A DNA stretch of 64,000 nt from DATJPR01 sp963752915 (GCA_963752915.1 CAVVZZ010000010.1:1-64000); one strand, 5' to 3'; shown: positions 53,988 through 62,476, counted from the stretch's first letter. A program made the numbers and translations. Notes: generated by a model not told the origin, from the sequence alone.

Positions 53988-54102
53988 TGAGCACGATCGC
54001 TAGTGATGGGTGTGTTGGGAGAGAAGTACCCTGACGGGATTCAAGAAACGCGGGATGTATTCGAGGAAAACGCTCGCTAATATATCACTTTATAGACTTT
54101 TT

Positions 54103-54131
54103 TGTAGGTCGACCAGTCTGGTCGACCTACA
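54103..54131. repeat. 29-bp REP palindrome, compensated variant
   Basis: Same stem as at 53301 and lies about 115 bases upstream of the RAYT start codon. With the 53301 copy it brackets the transposase gene. Confidence 0.9.
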
Positions 54132-54146
54132 TGATCAATTTGCATA

Positions 54147-54494
54147 CAAGGCGACCAATCTGGTCGCCTAACATTCTCAATTGCAAATTGGCCAGCCTTA
54201 TCTGGTTGTTCGCTTCGTTCAACCTGTAGGGCGACCAGTCTGGTCGCCTAACATTCTCAATTGCAAATTGGCCAGCCTTGTCTGGTTGTTCGCTTCGTTC
54301 AACCTGTAGGGCGACCAGTCTGGTCGCCTAACATTCTCAATTGCAAATTGGCCAGCCTTGTCTGGTTGTTCGCTTCGTTCAACCTGTAGGGCGACCAGTC
54401 TGGTCGCCTAACATTCTCAATTGCAAATTGGCCAGCCTTGTCTGGTTGTTCGCTTCGTTCAACCTGTAGGGCGACCAGTCTGGTCGCCCTACAT
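54147..54494. repeat. Tandem array of 80-bp REP-containing units, about 4.3 copies
   Basis: Matching points fall at 54221, 54301, 54381 and 54461, an exact 80-base period. Each unit holds a REP stem (GTAGGGCGACCAG and its inverse, here ending GTCGCCTAAC), then CATTCTCAATTGCAAATTGG, a small CCAG/CTGG stem and GTTCGCTTCGTTCAACC. The first unit differs (AAGGCGACCAATC) and the last ends in the full palindrome CGCCCTACA. The inner copies are almost identical, which means recent expansion or gene conversion. Confidence 0.95.
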
Positions 54495-54642
54495 AGACTT
54501 TCTATCACAAAACGTTTCAGTGAATCCAGAGTTTGGTGATATAAATGTTCATCAATGGGGTCGAAATCTTGCCCAGCTCTTGAGTCTAAGATCTATTTGA
54601 TGTTAATTGGTTGGGATATACAACTAATAGCCCTTCCACTCC

Positions 54643-55950
54643 ATGCCAGAACCCGCCATCGACGTTTCCGAGCAGGCCATCCGCCCCAAGCTCTGGGTCC
54701 CGACGCTCTACTTCGCAGAAGGACTTCCATTCGTTGCTATTGCAGTCGTCTCGACTTTGATGTTCAAAAGCATGGGAATTGCCGACGCCCAGATCGCGAT
54801 GTGGACGTCCATCGTGATGCTCCCCTGGACGCTCAAGCCGTTATGGGGACCCGTTCTCGAGATGTTCAAGACGAAGAAGTACTTCGTCGTCGCGACGCAG
54901 TTTCTCGGCGGGGTCTGCTTCGGACTGCTCGCTCTGACGCTTCCCCTGCCCGATTTCTTCCGGTATTCCCTTGCACTGCTCGCCGTCATCGCCTTCAACG
55001 GCGCCACGCACGATATCGCCGCCGACGGCGTCTATATCAATGTCCTCTCCGAAAAACTCCAGGCCCGGTATGTCGGCTGGCAGGGAGCTTCATACAATAT
55101 TGCGAAGATCTTCTCGCAGGGACTCCTCGTGTACATTGCCGGCCAGCTCGAGACCACCGTCGGTATCGTCCATGCCTGGATGATCGTGATGACGTCGTTC
55201 GGGGCCGTCCTTGTCGCCCTGAGCTTCTACCACGCGCGCGTGCTTCCATCGGGCGGCGCGGCAACCGACGTGCACTCCCTCAGGGACGGCTTCACGGAAT
55301 TCTGGGACGTTGTGCGCACCTTCTTCCAGAAGCGCTACATTCTGTGGGGCATCGCATTCATCGTGCTCTACCGATTTGCGGAGGGGCAGGCCATCAAGAT
55401 CGTGCCGTTGTTTTTCAAAGCGGCGCGGGATCACGGAGGGCTGGGTCTCACGACGTCGGAGATCGGCATTGTGTACGGGACATTCGGGGCGGCTGCGTTC
55501 GTCCTCGGATCGATCATCGCCGGCTACTTCACCGCGGGGCGCGGGCTCAGGAAATCGCTGTTCGTCCTCTGCTGCTTCTTCAATGTTCCGTTCGTCGTCT
55601 ATGCATTCCTCGCCATCACGATGCCGACCAGCCTCGTCGTTATCGGGACGGCAGTGATCTTCGAATATTTTGGGTACGGGTTCGGGTTCGTCGGACTGAT
55701 CCTTTTTATGATGCAGCAGATTGCGCCGGGAAAATACAAAATGGCGCATTACGCCTTTGCCACCGCGATCATGAACCTCGGCATGAATATCCCATCCATG
55801 CTCAGCGGGTTCGTGAGCGACTGGCTTGGTTACAGAGGGTTCTTCATCTGGGTGATGATCGCGACCATACCGTCGTTTCTCATGACATGGTTCGTTCCAT
55901 TCCGCGAAACGGAAACTGCGGACGCAACCTCCGCTCCGGACAACGCATGA
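54643..55950 (+). CDS. MFS transporter (AmpG/sugar permease-like)
   Basis: A 435-residue major facilitator with about 12 membrane segments. It has LWVPTLYFAEGLPFVAIAVVS and MWTSIVMLPWTLKPLWGPVLE, the loop typical of AmpG-like permeases. Others are FFRYSLALLAVIAFNGATHDI and DIAADGVYINVLSEKLQARYV (the A-x-D-G motif), LGLTTSEIGIVYGTFGAAAFV, VIFEYFGYGFGFVGLILFMMQ and MNLGMNIPSMLSGFVSDWLGY. It overlaps the GH18 chitinase gene after it as ATGA and a chitobiose phosphorylase gene follows. Uptake of chitin oligosaccharides, probably with protons, is a reasonable inference. Confidence 0.85.
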   Translation: MPEPAIDVSEQAIRPKLWVPTLYFAEGLPFVAIAVVSTLMFKSMGIADAQIAMWTSIVMLPWTLKPLWGPVLEMFKTKKYFVVATQFLGGVCFGLLALTLPLPDFFRYSLALLAVIAFNGATHDIAADGVYINVLSEKLQARYVGWQGASYNIAKIFSQGLLVYIAGQLETTVGIVHAWMIVMTSFGAVLVALSFYHARVLPSGGAATDVHSLRDGFTEFWDVVRTFFQKRYILWGIAFIVLYRFAEGQAIKIVPLFFKAARDHGGLGLTTSEIGIVYGTFGAAAFVLGSIIAGYFTAGRGLRKSLFVLCCFFNVPFVVYAFLAITMPTSLVVIGTAVIFEYFGYGFGFVGLILFMMQQIAPGKYKMAHYAFATAIMNLGMNIPSMLSGFVSDWLGYRGFFIWVMIATIPSFLMTWFVPFRETETADATSAPDNA

Positions 55951-57119
55951 AAACGCTCGTCATCACAGTCCTGGTTTCCCTGACGTTCTCGTCGTATGCT
56001 TCCGCCCAGCCGCTCCGGAAAGAGATCATCGGCTACTATCCATCCTGGAAGTGGCATCCGACGGATGTCAGCGTCCCCCCATCAGCGCTGGCGTACGAGA
56101 AGTTGACCATCGTCAACTATGCGTTCTTTGCACCGCGGCCCGACGGGAGCATTACGGGCATCGACTCCACCGGCGACGCCCGTTACCTCCGGTGCGGAGG
56201 GGATTCGGACCTCGTCTCCATTGCGCATCGCAGGCATGTGAAGGTCATGCTCTCCATCGGCGGTTGGGAAGACTCGGAGAATTTCCCCGCCGTGGCATCG
56301 ACAGATCCGCTCCGGCGCGCGTTCGCCCACGCATGCGTCGATGCCATGCGGAACTTCGACCTTGACGGGATCGATCTCGACTGGGAATTCCCCGGCCTGC
56401 CCGATCACGGCGGGACACCCGCCGACTCGCACAATTATACTCTGCTCCTCAGGACATTGCGCGATTCCGTGGACGCATACGGACGATCGATCCGCCGGCC
56501 CTGTCTCCTCACCGCGGCATTGCCTGCCGGACCGGCGCTCGCAGGAAATTTCGAGATGACGGAGGTCGCACGCATTTTGGATATTCTCAACATCATGACG
56601 TACGATTTCTCCGGCTCCTGGGATCCGCTTGCGTATCACAACAGTCCTCTCTATTCCCCGGCCGGAATCGACAGCTCACGGTCCGTCGCGGGCGCGTTCT
56701 CGCTCTATCACGGAGTGTACGGCGTGCCGTCGGAGAAGATCACCCTCGGCGTGCCGTTTTACGGCCATACGTTTACACATTGTTCGGCGCTTCTGTCGCC
56801 GCACGGCGGCGCCGACACCGTGCATTTCTCGGCGCGGGGAGCATTCTATTCGGCCATCGTTGGCGTGATGTCGCACTGCACGAGATATTGGGACGAACAG
56901 GCGCAGGTCCCCTATCTGATCTGTGCCGATTGGAACCTGTTGATATCCTACGACGATGCGCAATCCGTCCGTGCGAAGGCTGGATTTGTCATCGATCATC
57001 ACGCCCGTGGAGTGATCATCTGGGAGCTGACCGGCGATGTGATGCCCGATGGAACGACACCGCTGCTGGATGTGATTGCAGAAGAATTCCGGAACGTGAG
57101 AAATATCGATCGTCGATAA
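55947..57119 (+). CDS. GH18 chitinase-like glycosidase
   Basis: ATG 55947 overlaps the transporter stop (ATGA). A signal peptide MKTLVITVLVSLTFSSYASAQ precedes a GH18 domain of 390 residues in all. KEIIGYYPSWKWHPTDVSVPP starts the barrel, VKVMLSIGGWEDSENFP is the S-x-G-G motif, and LDGIDLDWEFPGLPDHGG has the D-x-x-D-x-D-x-E catalytic motif with Glu as acid. ILDILNIMTYDFSGSWDPLAY and LGVPFYGHTF follow, and GVIIWELTGDV ends the barrel. It should cut chitin or chitooligosaccharides outside the cytoplasm. The reading frame also runs on upstream through the transporter gene, but that part is not a protein. Confidence 0.95.
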   Translation: MKTLVITVLVSLTFSSYASAQPLRKEIIGYYPSWKWHPTDVSVPPSALAYEKLTIVNYAFFAPRPDGSITGIDSTGDARYLRCGGDSDLVSIAHRRHVKVMLSIGGWEDSENFPAVASTDPLRRAFAHACVDAMRNFDLDGIDLDWEFPGLPDHGGTPADSHNYTLLLRTLRDSVDAYGRSIRRPCLLTAALPAGPALAGNFEMTEVARILDILNIMTYDFSGSWDPLAYHNSPLYSPAGIDSSRSVAGAFSLYHGVYGVPSEKITLGVPFYGHTFTHCSALLSPHGGADTVHFSARGAFYSAIVGVMSHCTRYWDEQAQVPYLICADWNLLISYDDAQSVRAKAGFVIDHHARGVIIWELTGDVMPDGTTPLLDVIAEEFRNVRNIDRR

Positions 57120-57131
57120 TCAACCTACTCG

Positions 57132-57291
57132 ATACCTCTCCTCCCCTGCCTGCCGGCAGGCAGGCGTCCCCCTCCCCTGACGGCGCAGGAGACACTGAGT
57201 TAAGGGGAGGGGGTGCGAACGGCGCGGAACGTTCCCCCTCCCCTTAATGAGCGCAAACTTGTGCAGGGGAGGGGGTTAGGGGGAGAGGTTG
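57132..57291. repeat. Composite GC-rich hairpin element, second copy
   Basis: Starts ACCTCTCCTCCCCTGCC with the same CCTGCCTGCCGGCAGGCAGG palindrome as 42951-43143, then CCCCCTCCCCT...TTAAGGGGAGGGGG, then the inverted hairpin CCCCCTCCCCTTAATGAGCGC to GCAGGGGAGGGGG, and ends GGGGGAGAGGTT. The order of parts and most bases match the copy at 42951; the spacer sequences differ. It ends 24 bases before the chitobiose phosphorylase start, so it may influence expression of that gene. Confidence 0.75.
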
Positions 57292-57314
57292 AGCCAAACA
57301 AATCGGAGATCAGT

Positions 57315-59711
57315 ATGCAGTACGGCCACTTTGATGACGAGAACCAGGAATATGTCGTCGATCGTCCTGACGTTCCCGTTTCGTGGACAAACTACCTCGG
57401 TGTGAAGGACCTGTGCACGGTTGTCTCCCACAATGCCGGGGGGTACGCATTCTACAAAAGTGCCGAGCATCATCGGATCACGCGGTTCCGGCAAAACGGA
57501 ATTCCCCTGGACCGGCCGGGTCACTACGTCTACGTGCGCGACGATGACACGGGTGAGTTCTGGTCGATTTCCTGGCAGCCGGTCGGGAAGGACCTGACAA
57601 AAGCGAAGTACGAATGTCGGCACGGACTTTCTTACTCCCGGTTTCGCAGCCACTACCAGGATATTGAGGCGGAACAGCTCCTCTTCATCCCGGTCGACGA
57701 TGATGTCGAGCTCTGGGATGTATCGCTCCGGAACACGGGCTCGCGTCCGCGGAACCTGAGCGTCTTCGCCTATCTCGAATTCTCCTTCCACCACATCGAA
57801 ATCGACAACCAGAACCTCCAGATGTCGTTGTATGCGAGCGGCTCGAGTTACGCCGACGGGATCATCGAATACGATTTCTTCTATGAGCCCTGGACCTTCC
57901 ATTACTTCACGGCGAATGTCTCGCCCGACGGGTTCGACAGCGTCCGGGACAAGTTCGTCGGTACCTATCGGACGGAAACCGATCCGATCGCTGTAACGAA
58001 CGGTGCGTGCACCAACAGTGTCGAACTCGGGGGAAATCACTGCGGGGCGGTGCACAAGCGGGTGGTTCTGCAGCCCGGCAAGGGGTTACGGTTGGTCTTC
58101 ATGCTCGGCCCGGGCTCGCGCAGCGTCGGGAAGACGATGAGGACGAAGTACAGCGACTTGCGGACGGTCGATGCTGCATTCACGCAACTGAAGGAATACT
58201 GGAAGGCAAAGCGGTCCATGTTTCAATGCACGACGCCGAACCCCGGCATGAACTCGATGATCAATACATGGACGCTCTACCAGTCGGAGACCTGCGTGGT
58301 CTGGTCAAGGTTTGCGTCGTTTGTTGAAGTCGGCGGCAGGACCGGCCTCGGGTACCGCGACACTTCTCAGGATGTGATGGCGGTGCCGCACACCAATCCC
58401 GCCAAGGTCAGGCAGCGCCTTCTGGAATTGTTGCACGGGCAGGTGAGCCAGGGATACGGGCTCCACCTGTTCGACCCCGACGTGTTTGCGCCGAAAGAGG
58501 AAAAACTCCCGGGTGTCAAACTGCCGACGGTGGTTCCGACGCCGAGTCCCGCCGATATCATCCACGGGCTCGAGGATACCTGTTCCGACGATGCGCTCTG
58601 GATCATTCCCTCGATCTGCGAGTACGTCAAGGAGACCGGCGACGTTGGATTCCTGGATCATGTGGTCCCGTTCGCCGACAAGGGTGAGGCATCCGTTTAC
58701 GAACACATGAAGCGCTCGCTGGACTTCTCGGCCGAACAGATCGGTCAGACGGGGATCTGTAAGGGATTGCGCGCCGACTGGAACGATTGCCTGAACCTCG
58801 GCGGCGGAGAGAGCGCGATGGTTTCCTTCCTTCATCACTGGGCACTGGAGCATTTCATCGAAGCGGCGGAGTTCCTCTGCCGGAAGGATGACGTGAAGAA
58901 ATACTCCGACATGGCCGCGAAGGTGCGCAGCGCGTGCGAGAAGGAATTGTGGGACGGCGAATGGTACATCAGGGGGATCACGAAGAAAGGGGAGAAGATC
59001 GGCTCGCGCAAGAATGCCGAGGGGAAGATCTTCCTTGAAAGCAACAGCTGGGCAGTCACCTCCGATGCCGTTTCCCGGGAGCGGGGTATTCAGTGCATGG
59101 ACGCCGTGTACAAGCATCTCTTCTCGAAGTACGGCATCCATCTTGTGTGGCCGGCGTTTTCAAAGCCGGACGATGACATCGGCTATATCACGCGCGTCTA
59201 TAAGGGAATCAAAGAGAACGGGGCGATCTTCAGTCATTCGAATCCCTGGGCGATCGTTGCTGAATGCAAGCTCGGACGAGGGGACAGGGCGATGGAGTTC
59301 TACGATTCCCAGCTCCCATACAATCAGAACGACATCATCGAGATCCGCGAATCGGAGCCGTACTCCTACTGTCAGTTCATTATGGGGCGCGATCACACGG
59401 CATTCGGCCGCGCCCGTCATCCGTGGCTCACCGGAAGCGCAGGGTGGGCGTACATCGCAGCGACACATTGGATCCTCGGAGTAAGGCCCGGATTCGACAG
59501 CCTGCTTGTCGACCCATGCATCCCGTCAGCCTGGAAGGAATTCAGCATTGAGAGGCGCTGGCGGGATGCAGTGTATGCCATCACGGTGAAGAATCCGAAG
59601 GGAGTGCAGAAAGGCGTTGCGTCGATCGTCGTCAACGGGAAAAAGGTTGGGGCGGTGATTCCCCGGCAGCCGGCCGGCTCGAAGAATGTCGTCGTGGTGA
59701 CGATGGGATAA
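57315..59711 (+). CDS. chbP: N,N'-diacetylchitobiose phosphorylase (GH94)
   Basis: A 798-residue cytoplasmic enzyme that splits (GlcNAc)2 with phosphate into GlcNAc 1-phosphate and GlcNAc. ATG 57315 follows GGAG. MQYGHFDDENQEYVVDRPDVP, SHNAGGYAFYKSAEHHRITRF and VEVGGRTGLGYRDTSQDVMAV follow the pattern of the Vibrio proteolyticus enzyme almost block by block, as I recall it. ICKGLRADWNDCLNLGGGES holds the catalytic Asp, and PYSYCQFIMGRDHTAFGRARH and HPWLTGSAGWAY are further marks. The FVEVGGRTG form fits chitobiose rather than cellobiose phosphorylase. It follows a chitinase and a permease, which fits a phosphorolytic chitin pathway. Confidence 0.95.
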   Translation: MQYGHFDDENQEYVVDRPDVPVSWTNYLGVKDLCTVVSHNAGGYAFYKSAEHHRITRFRQNGIPLDRPGHYVYVRDDDTGEFWSISWQPVGKDLTKAKYECRHGLSYSRFRSHYQDIEAEQLLFIPVDDDVELWDVSLRNTGSRPRNLSVFAYLEFSFHHIEIDNQNLQMSLYASGSSYADGIIEYDFFYEPWTFHYFTANVSPDGFDSVRDKFVGTYRTETDPIAVTNGACTNSVELGGNHCGAVHKRVVLQPGKGLRLVFMLGPGSRSVGKTMRTKYSDLRTVDAAFTQLKEYWKAKRSMFQCTTPNPGMNSMINTWTLYQSETCVVWSRFASFVEVGGRTGLGYRDTSQDVMAVPHTNPAKVRQRLLELLHGQVSQGYGLHLFDPDVFAPKEEKLPGVKLPTVVPTPSPADIIHGLEDTCSDDALWIIPSICEYVKETGDVGFLDHVVPFADKGEASVYEHMKRSLDFSAEQIGQTGICKGLRADWNDCLNLGGGESAMVSFLHHWALEHFIEAAEFLCRKDDVKKYSDMAAKVRSACEKELWDGEWYIRGITKKGEKIGSRKNAEGKIFLESNSWAVTSDAVSRERGIQCMDAVYKHLFSKYGIHLVWPAFSKPDDDIGYITRVYKGIKENGAIFSHSNPWAIVAECKLGRGDRAMEFYDSQLPYNQNDIIEIRESEPYSYCQFIMGRDHTAFGRARHPWLTGSAGWAYIAATHWILGVRPGFDSLLVDPCIPSAWKEFSIERRWRDAVYAITVKNPKGVQKGVASIVVNGKKVGAVIPRQPAGSKNVVVVTMG

Positions 59712-59780
59712 AGGAGTCTCCCGTTCCCCCCTTCTCCCCCTCCCCCGTCGCGCGAAGGGGAGATTGGGGGATGGGGAGAG

Positions 59781-60026
59781 CTAGGGTACGGCGATTCCCT
59801 CGCGCGGCGATAGGGTATGGCGACGATCTTCGAGTTCGATCGTCGCCTGACCTTCCAGCACAAAGAAGAATTGCGCAGCGCGCTCGTGGTAGTGGCGTAC
59901 CTCGGATTTGCCTGGCGGGACGGACTCTTGAATGACGCTCAATCCCGGGGACTTCAGCAGATGCCAGCCATCGCAGCCGTCTCCCCAGCGATAGTGTTCC
60001 GCGTTGTCGAGGCGAACTACCGGCAT
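59781..60026 (-). pseudogene. Cupin-domain protein, C-terminally truncated
   Basis: From ATG 60026 the 81-residue product reads MPVVRLDNAEHYRWGDGCDGW, LSVIQESVPPGKSEVRHYHER with the His-x-His-like metal ligands, FFFVLEGQATIELEDRRHTLS and REGIAVP, then stops. A normal single-domain cupin goes on for about 25-30 residues with the second motif (P-x-x-x-P-H) and last strands. Here the sequence runs straight into a G/A-rich low-complexity tract (59720-59780). Truncation by that tract is likely, so function is doubtful. Confidence 0.6.
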
Positions 60027-60105
60027 AGATCCTCCTTCGTGCGTTGTCGGGCGAGATGGCAAAAATAAGGCTGCCTGGGCAGCCGCTTTGTTCTGTCGCC
60101 TGAAG

Positions 60106-60151
60106 CAAAATGCCTGATACCTGACGCCTGAAGCCTGATACCTGAAGCCTT
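60106..60151. repeat. Heptamer array CCTGANN
   Basis: Units CCTGATA CCTGACG CCTGAAG CCTGATA CCTGAAG CCTTCTA lie between the cupin remnant and the end of the GIY-YIG gene. The first five bases are constant and the last two change. The array touches the stop codon region of the GIY-YIG gene, as the array at 38221 touches its neighbour. Confidence 0.85.
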
Positions 60152-60520
60152 CTACGCTTGACGTATTTTTTCATCCTTATTATAACCGCGATCACCGAAC
60201 GGCTGAAGTTTCTCCAGCCAGATTTGTTCGAGGAGCGTCAGCTCGTCCATCACGTCGAAATTCGGGTCGTCAGTGACTTTTACGACTTCGAGAATCTCAA
60301 AAACGAATTTGTCGGGGCCGTACGTGTTCCAGTCTTTTTGAAGGGCTTCGTTCCGGTGACTGCCGTTCGACAGCGTGAACTTGTGACGATTCAAGGGCCC
60401 TTCTAGATTCAGGCTGCTCCCGAGAAAGACCTTCCCGTTGGCGGTATTCTTCACCTGAAACACCCCTGCGGGCTTCTTGCGCTCTTTGTACTCGCGCTTG
60501 ATTTCTTTCAGCGATTTCAT
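60152..60520 (-). CDS. GIY-YIG nuclease family protein
   Basis: A 122-residue protein of a GIY-YIG-like family common in Bacteroidota and related phyla. KPAGVFQVKNTANGKVFLGSS is the GIY-YIG region, in the degenerate form G-V-F ... V-F-L-G-S. LNRHKFTLSNGSHRNEALQKD and WNTYGPDKFVFEILEVVKV follow, and LEQIWLEKLQPFGDRGYNKDE is its conserved end. No DNA-binding domain is attached. Its cellular job is unknown; such single-domain proteins are scattered and may be mobile. It faces away from the chitin genes and stands alone. Confidence 0.85.
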   Translation of the reverse strand: MKSLKEIKREYKERKKPAGVFQVKNTANGKVFLGSSLNLEGPLNRHKFTLSNGSHRNEALQKDWNTYGPDKFVFEILEVVKVTDDPNFDVMDELTLLEQIWLEKLQPFGDRGYNKDEKIRQA

Positions 60521-60619
60521 TGTGTCTCTCCTCTCATAGAAAATCTACGCTACACGATTCGGAGAAACAAGGCCCGACGAACCGTAAGACTTGAAGAACT
60601 CCTGAAAAGGTTGGATTCC

Positions 60620-62011
60620 ATGCTCAATGGTCGTTCTCGGCTTCACTCGTCTCTGTTCGCGCTCGCGATGGTCGCTCTGGCTTTTTCACTTCCGGCCGCC
60701 GCGCAGGACAACGTCATCGGATACTATCCCACGTGGCTGAACGGGACGATCCGTGCAGGTCAGGTGCGATGGAGCGTGATCACGCACGTCAACCATGCCT
60801 TTGCCTGGCCGCGTGCCGATGCGTCGATCACGTCGGATCAGATCCCGGTGGATACTGCGATCATCAACACCGCCCATCGCGCCGGCAGAAAAATCCTCAT
60901 CTCGTTGGGCGGCGCATCCGAAAGCGGCGCGTTTGCCGGGATAGCGGCCGACTCCACTCTGCGGGCCACATTCTCCCAGAATCTCCTGACGTATGTCACC
61001 GCGCATCACTATGACGGCGCAGACCTGGACTGGGAGTCGCCGGCGTCACTCGGCGACAAGTCCAATGAAGTAGCGTTGGTCCGGACGATCCGGAATGCCT
61101 TCAATACCGTGAACACCCCGTTGCTCCTGACGATGGCCGTCGGCCCGACAGGATACTCCGGACAATGGCACGACTTCTCTTCACTGAGACAATACGTCGA
61201 CTGGTTCAACGTGATGACCTATGATTTTCACGGGAGCTGGTCGGGCCATTCCGGACACAACGCTCCGCTCTATGCCCCGGCCTCGGACAATGACGGGTCT
61301 GTGGACCAGGGAGTCTTCTATCTCCAGCGATCGCGAGGGATTCCGGCATCGCAGCTGATGCTCGGGCTGCCGTTCTATGGACAGAAGTTCAATTCCTCAT
61401 CCCTGTATGGTCCGAGCACGGGCGGGACGTCCGTGCTGTACAGCGAGATCGTTCCTCTGATGTCGCAGGGTTGGAGGACAGTTTGGGACTCGGTCTCTCG
61501 CGTCCCCTATCTGATTGGACCATCCAACAACGGGATCGTCTCGTATGACGATTCCCTGTCGCTCACGCTTAAATGTGCGTACGCAAAGTCGCACGGTCTT
61601 GGTGGAGTCATGATCTGGGCGTTGGGGGAAGACATGATCGCGGGGAAGCAGCCGCTGATGGACGCTGTGGAGTTGGCAATGACAGGATCAACAGGGGTTG
61701 CGGAGCGGCAATCGGATTTCGTACCGATAACAGCGGAGCTCTTTCAGAATTACCCGAACCCGTTCAATGCGAGCACGATCATACGATACGCGACTGCAGG
61801 GAACAGGGATCAGGGGACGGGGAACAGCAACGTACGGCTCGCGGTCTATAATGTTCTCGGCCAAGAAGTTGTGATCCTTGTGAATGAGAACCAAAATCCG
61901 GGAGTCCATGAAGTGAGGTTTGATGGAACGAACCTGTCCAGTGGGATCTATTTCTGCCGAATCGCGACAGGAAGTTATGCAGCAACGAAAGCAATGATTC
62001 TGATGAAATGA
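60620..62011 (+). CDS. Secreted GH18 chitinase-like protein with T9SS sorting domain
   Basis: A 463-residue protein from ATG 60620 with a signal peptide (LFALAMVALAFSLPAAAQ). The GH18 barrel has NVIGYYPTWLNGTIRAGQVRW, KILISLGGASESGAFAGIA and HYDGADLDWESPASLGDKS with the D-x-x-D-x-D-x-E motif. YVDWFNVMTYDFHGSWSGHSG and LGLPFYGQKFNSS follow, and GVMIWALGEDM closes it. The end is a type IX sorting domain, AELFQNYPNPFNASTIIRYAT ... GIYFCRIATGSYAATKAMILM. Residues AGNRDQGTGNSN within this domain are encoded by a heptamer repeat. It should be placed on the cell surface to start chitin breakdown. Confidence 0.95.
   Translation: MLNGRSRLHSSLFALAMVALAFSLPAAAQDNVIGYYPTWLNGTIRAGQVRWSVITHVNHAFAWPRADASITSDQIPVDTAIINTAHRAGRKILISLGGASESGAFAGIAADSTLRATFSQNLLTYVTAHHYDGADLDWESPASLGDKSNEVALVRTIRNAFNTVNTPLLLTMAVGPTGYSGQWHDFSSLRQYVDWFNVMTYDFHGSWSGHSGHNAPLYAPASDNDGSVDQGVFYLQRSRGIPASQLMLGLPFYGQKFNSSSLYGPSTGGTSVLYSEIVPLMSQGWRTVWDSVSRVPYLIGPSNNGIVSYDDSLSLTLKCAYAKSHGLGGVMIWALGEDMIAGKQPLMDAVELAMTGSTGVAERQSDFVPITAELFQNYPNPFNASTIIRYATAGNRDQGTGNSNVRLAVYNVLGQEVVILVNENQNPGVHEVRFDGTNLSSGIYFCRIATGSYAATKAMILMK
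61797..61832. repeat. Heptamer repeat inside a coding sequence
   Basis: Units AGGGAAC AGGGATC AGGGGAC GGGGAAC lie within the chitinase gene and are read as Gly-Asn-Arg-Asp-Gln-Gly-Thr-Gly-Asn. The units match the AGGGGAC/AGGGAAC repeats in the spacer at 43373. The insert is in frame and sits in a loop of the T9SS sorting domain. Confidence 0.8.
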
Positions 62012-62121
62012 CCCACCATGCATCCAAACTTGAACTTTTCCGCACTTTCGTGTATCTTCACTGCACGATTTTCATGGGAATGCCCGGGGGGGCCCTTTCA
62101 AAATCTTCGAATCCAAAAGCG

Positions 62122-62340
62122 AAAAGTAAAATCTAAAATCTAAAATCTAAAATTTAAAATTTCCAATTTAGAGCGATGAGGATGCCCAATCCCCTGTTGC
62201 CGGACGTTTCATCACCAAAATTTAAATTTTAAAATCTAAAATTTAAAATTTCCAACTTAGAGCGATGAGGATGCCCAATCCCCTGTCGCCGGACGTTTCA
62301 TCACCAAAATTTAAAATTTAAAATCTAAAATTTAAAATTT
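62122..62340. repeat. AT-rich heptamers and an 89-bp tandem duplication
   Basis: The run begins AAAAGTA AAATCTA AAATCTA AAATCTA AAATTTA AAATTTC (7-base period). A block with TTAGAGCGATGAGGATGCCC and CCGGACGTTTCATCACC then occurs twice, starting at 62171 and 62260, so the period is 89. Both copies are flanked by AAATTTAAA/AAATCTAAA runs, and a third AT run leads into the tRNA gene. One base differs between the copies at CTGTTGCC/CTGTCGCC. Confidence 0.85.
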
Positions 62341-62345
62341 CTCAT

Positions 62346-62419
62346 GCGGGGCTAGTTGATCGGTCCAACGCGAGCTTCCCAAGCTTGAAAGACGGGTTCG
62401 ACCCCCGTGCCCCGCTCCA
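62346..62419 (+). tRNA. tRNA-Gly (anticodon CCC)
   Basis: A full cloverleaf of 74 bases with the CCA end encoded. The acceptor stem is GCGGGGC with GCCCCGC, the D stem GTTG with CAAC around ATCGGTC, the anticodon stem CGAGC with GCTTG around TTCCCAA (anticodon CCC), a four-base variable loop, and the T stem ACGGG with CCCGT around TTCGACC. It decodes GGG glycine codons. It lies right after an AT-rich repeat tract and about 60 bases before a GH18 gene on the same strand. Confidence 0.92.
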
Positions 62420-62476
62420 GCACCGGCGACTTAGCGACATCCGCTAGGTCGCCCGCGTTTTACCCCTGAGCCTTCT

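Noticed and set aside
54147..54494. CRISPR array
   Set aside because: The period of 80 bases is carried by the whole unit, with no unique spacers, and no cas genes are near. REP stems inside each unit and the RAYT gene next door explain it better.
54299..54508. Small minus-strand protein in the tandem array
   Set aside because: It only translates the 80-bp repeat units.
54555..57119. An 854-residue chitinase with a long N-terminal domain
   Set aside because: The first 460 residues are the transporter gene read in another frame. A signal peptide and an ATGA overlap mark the true start at 55947.
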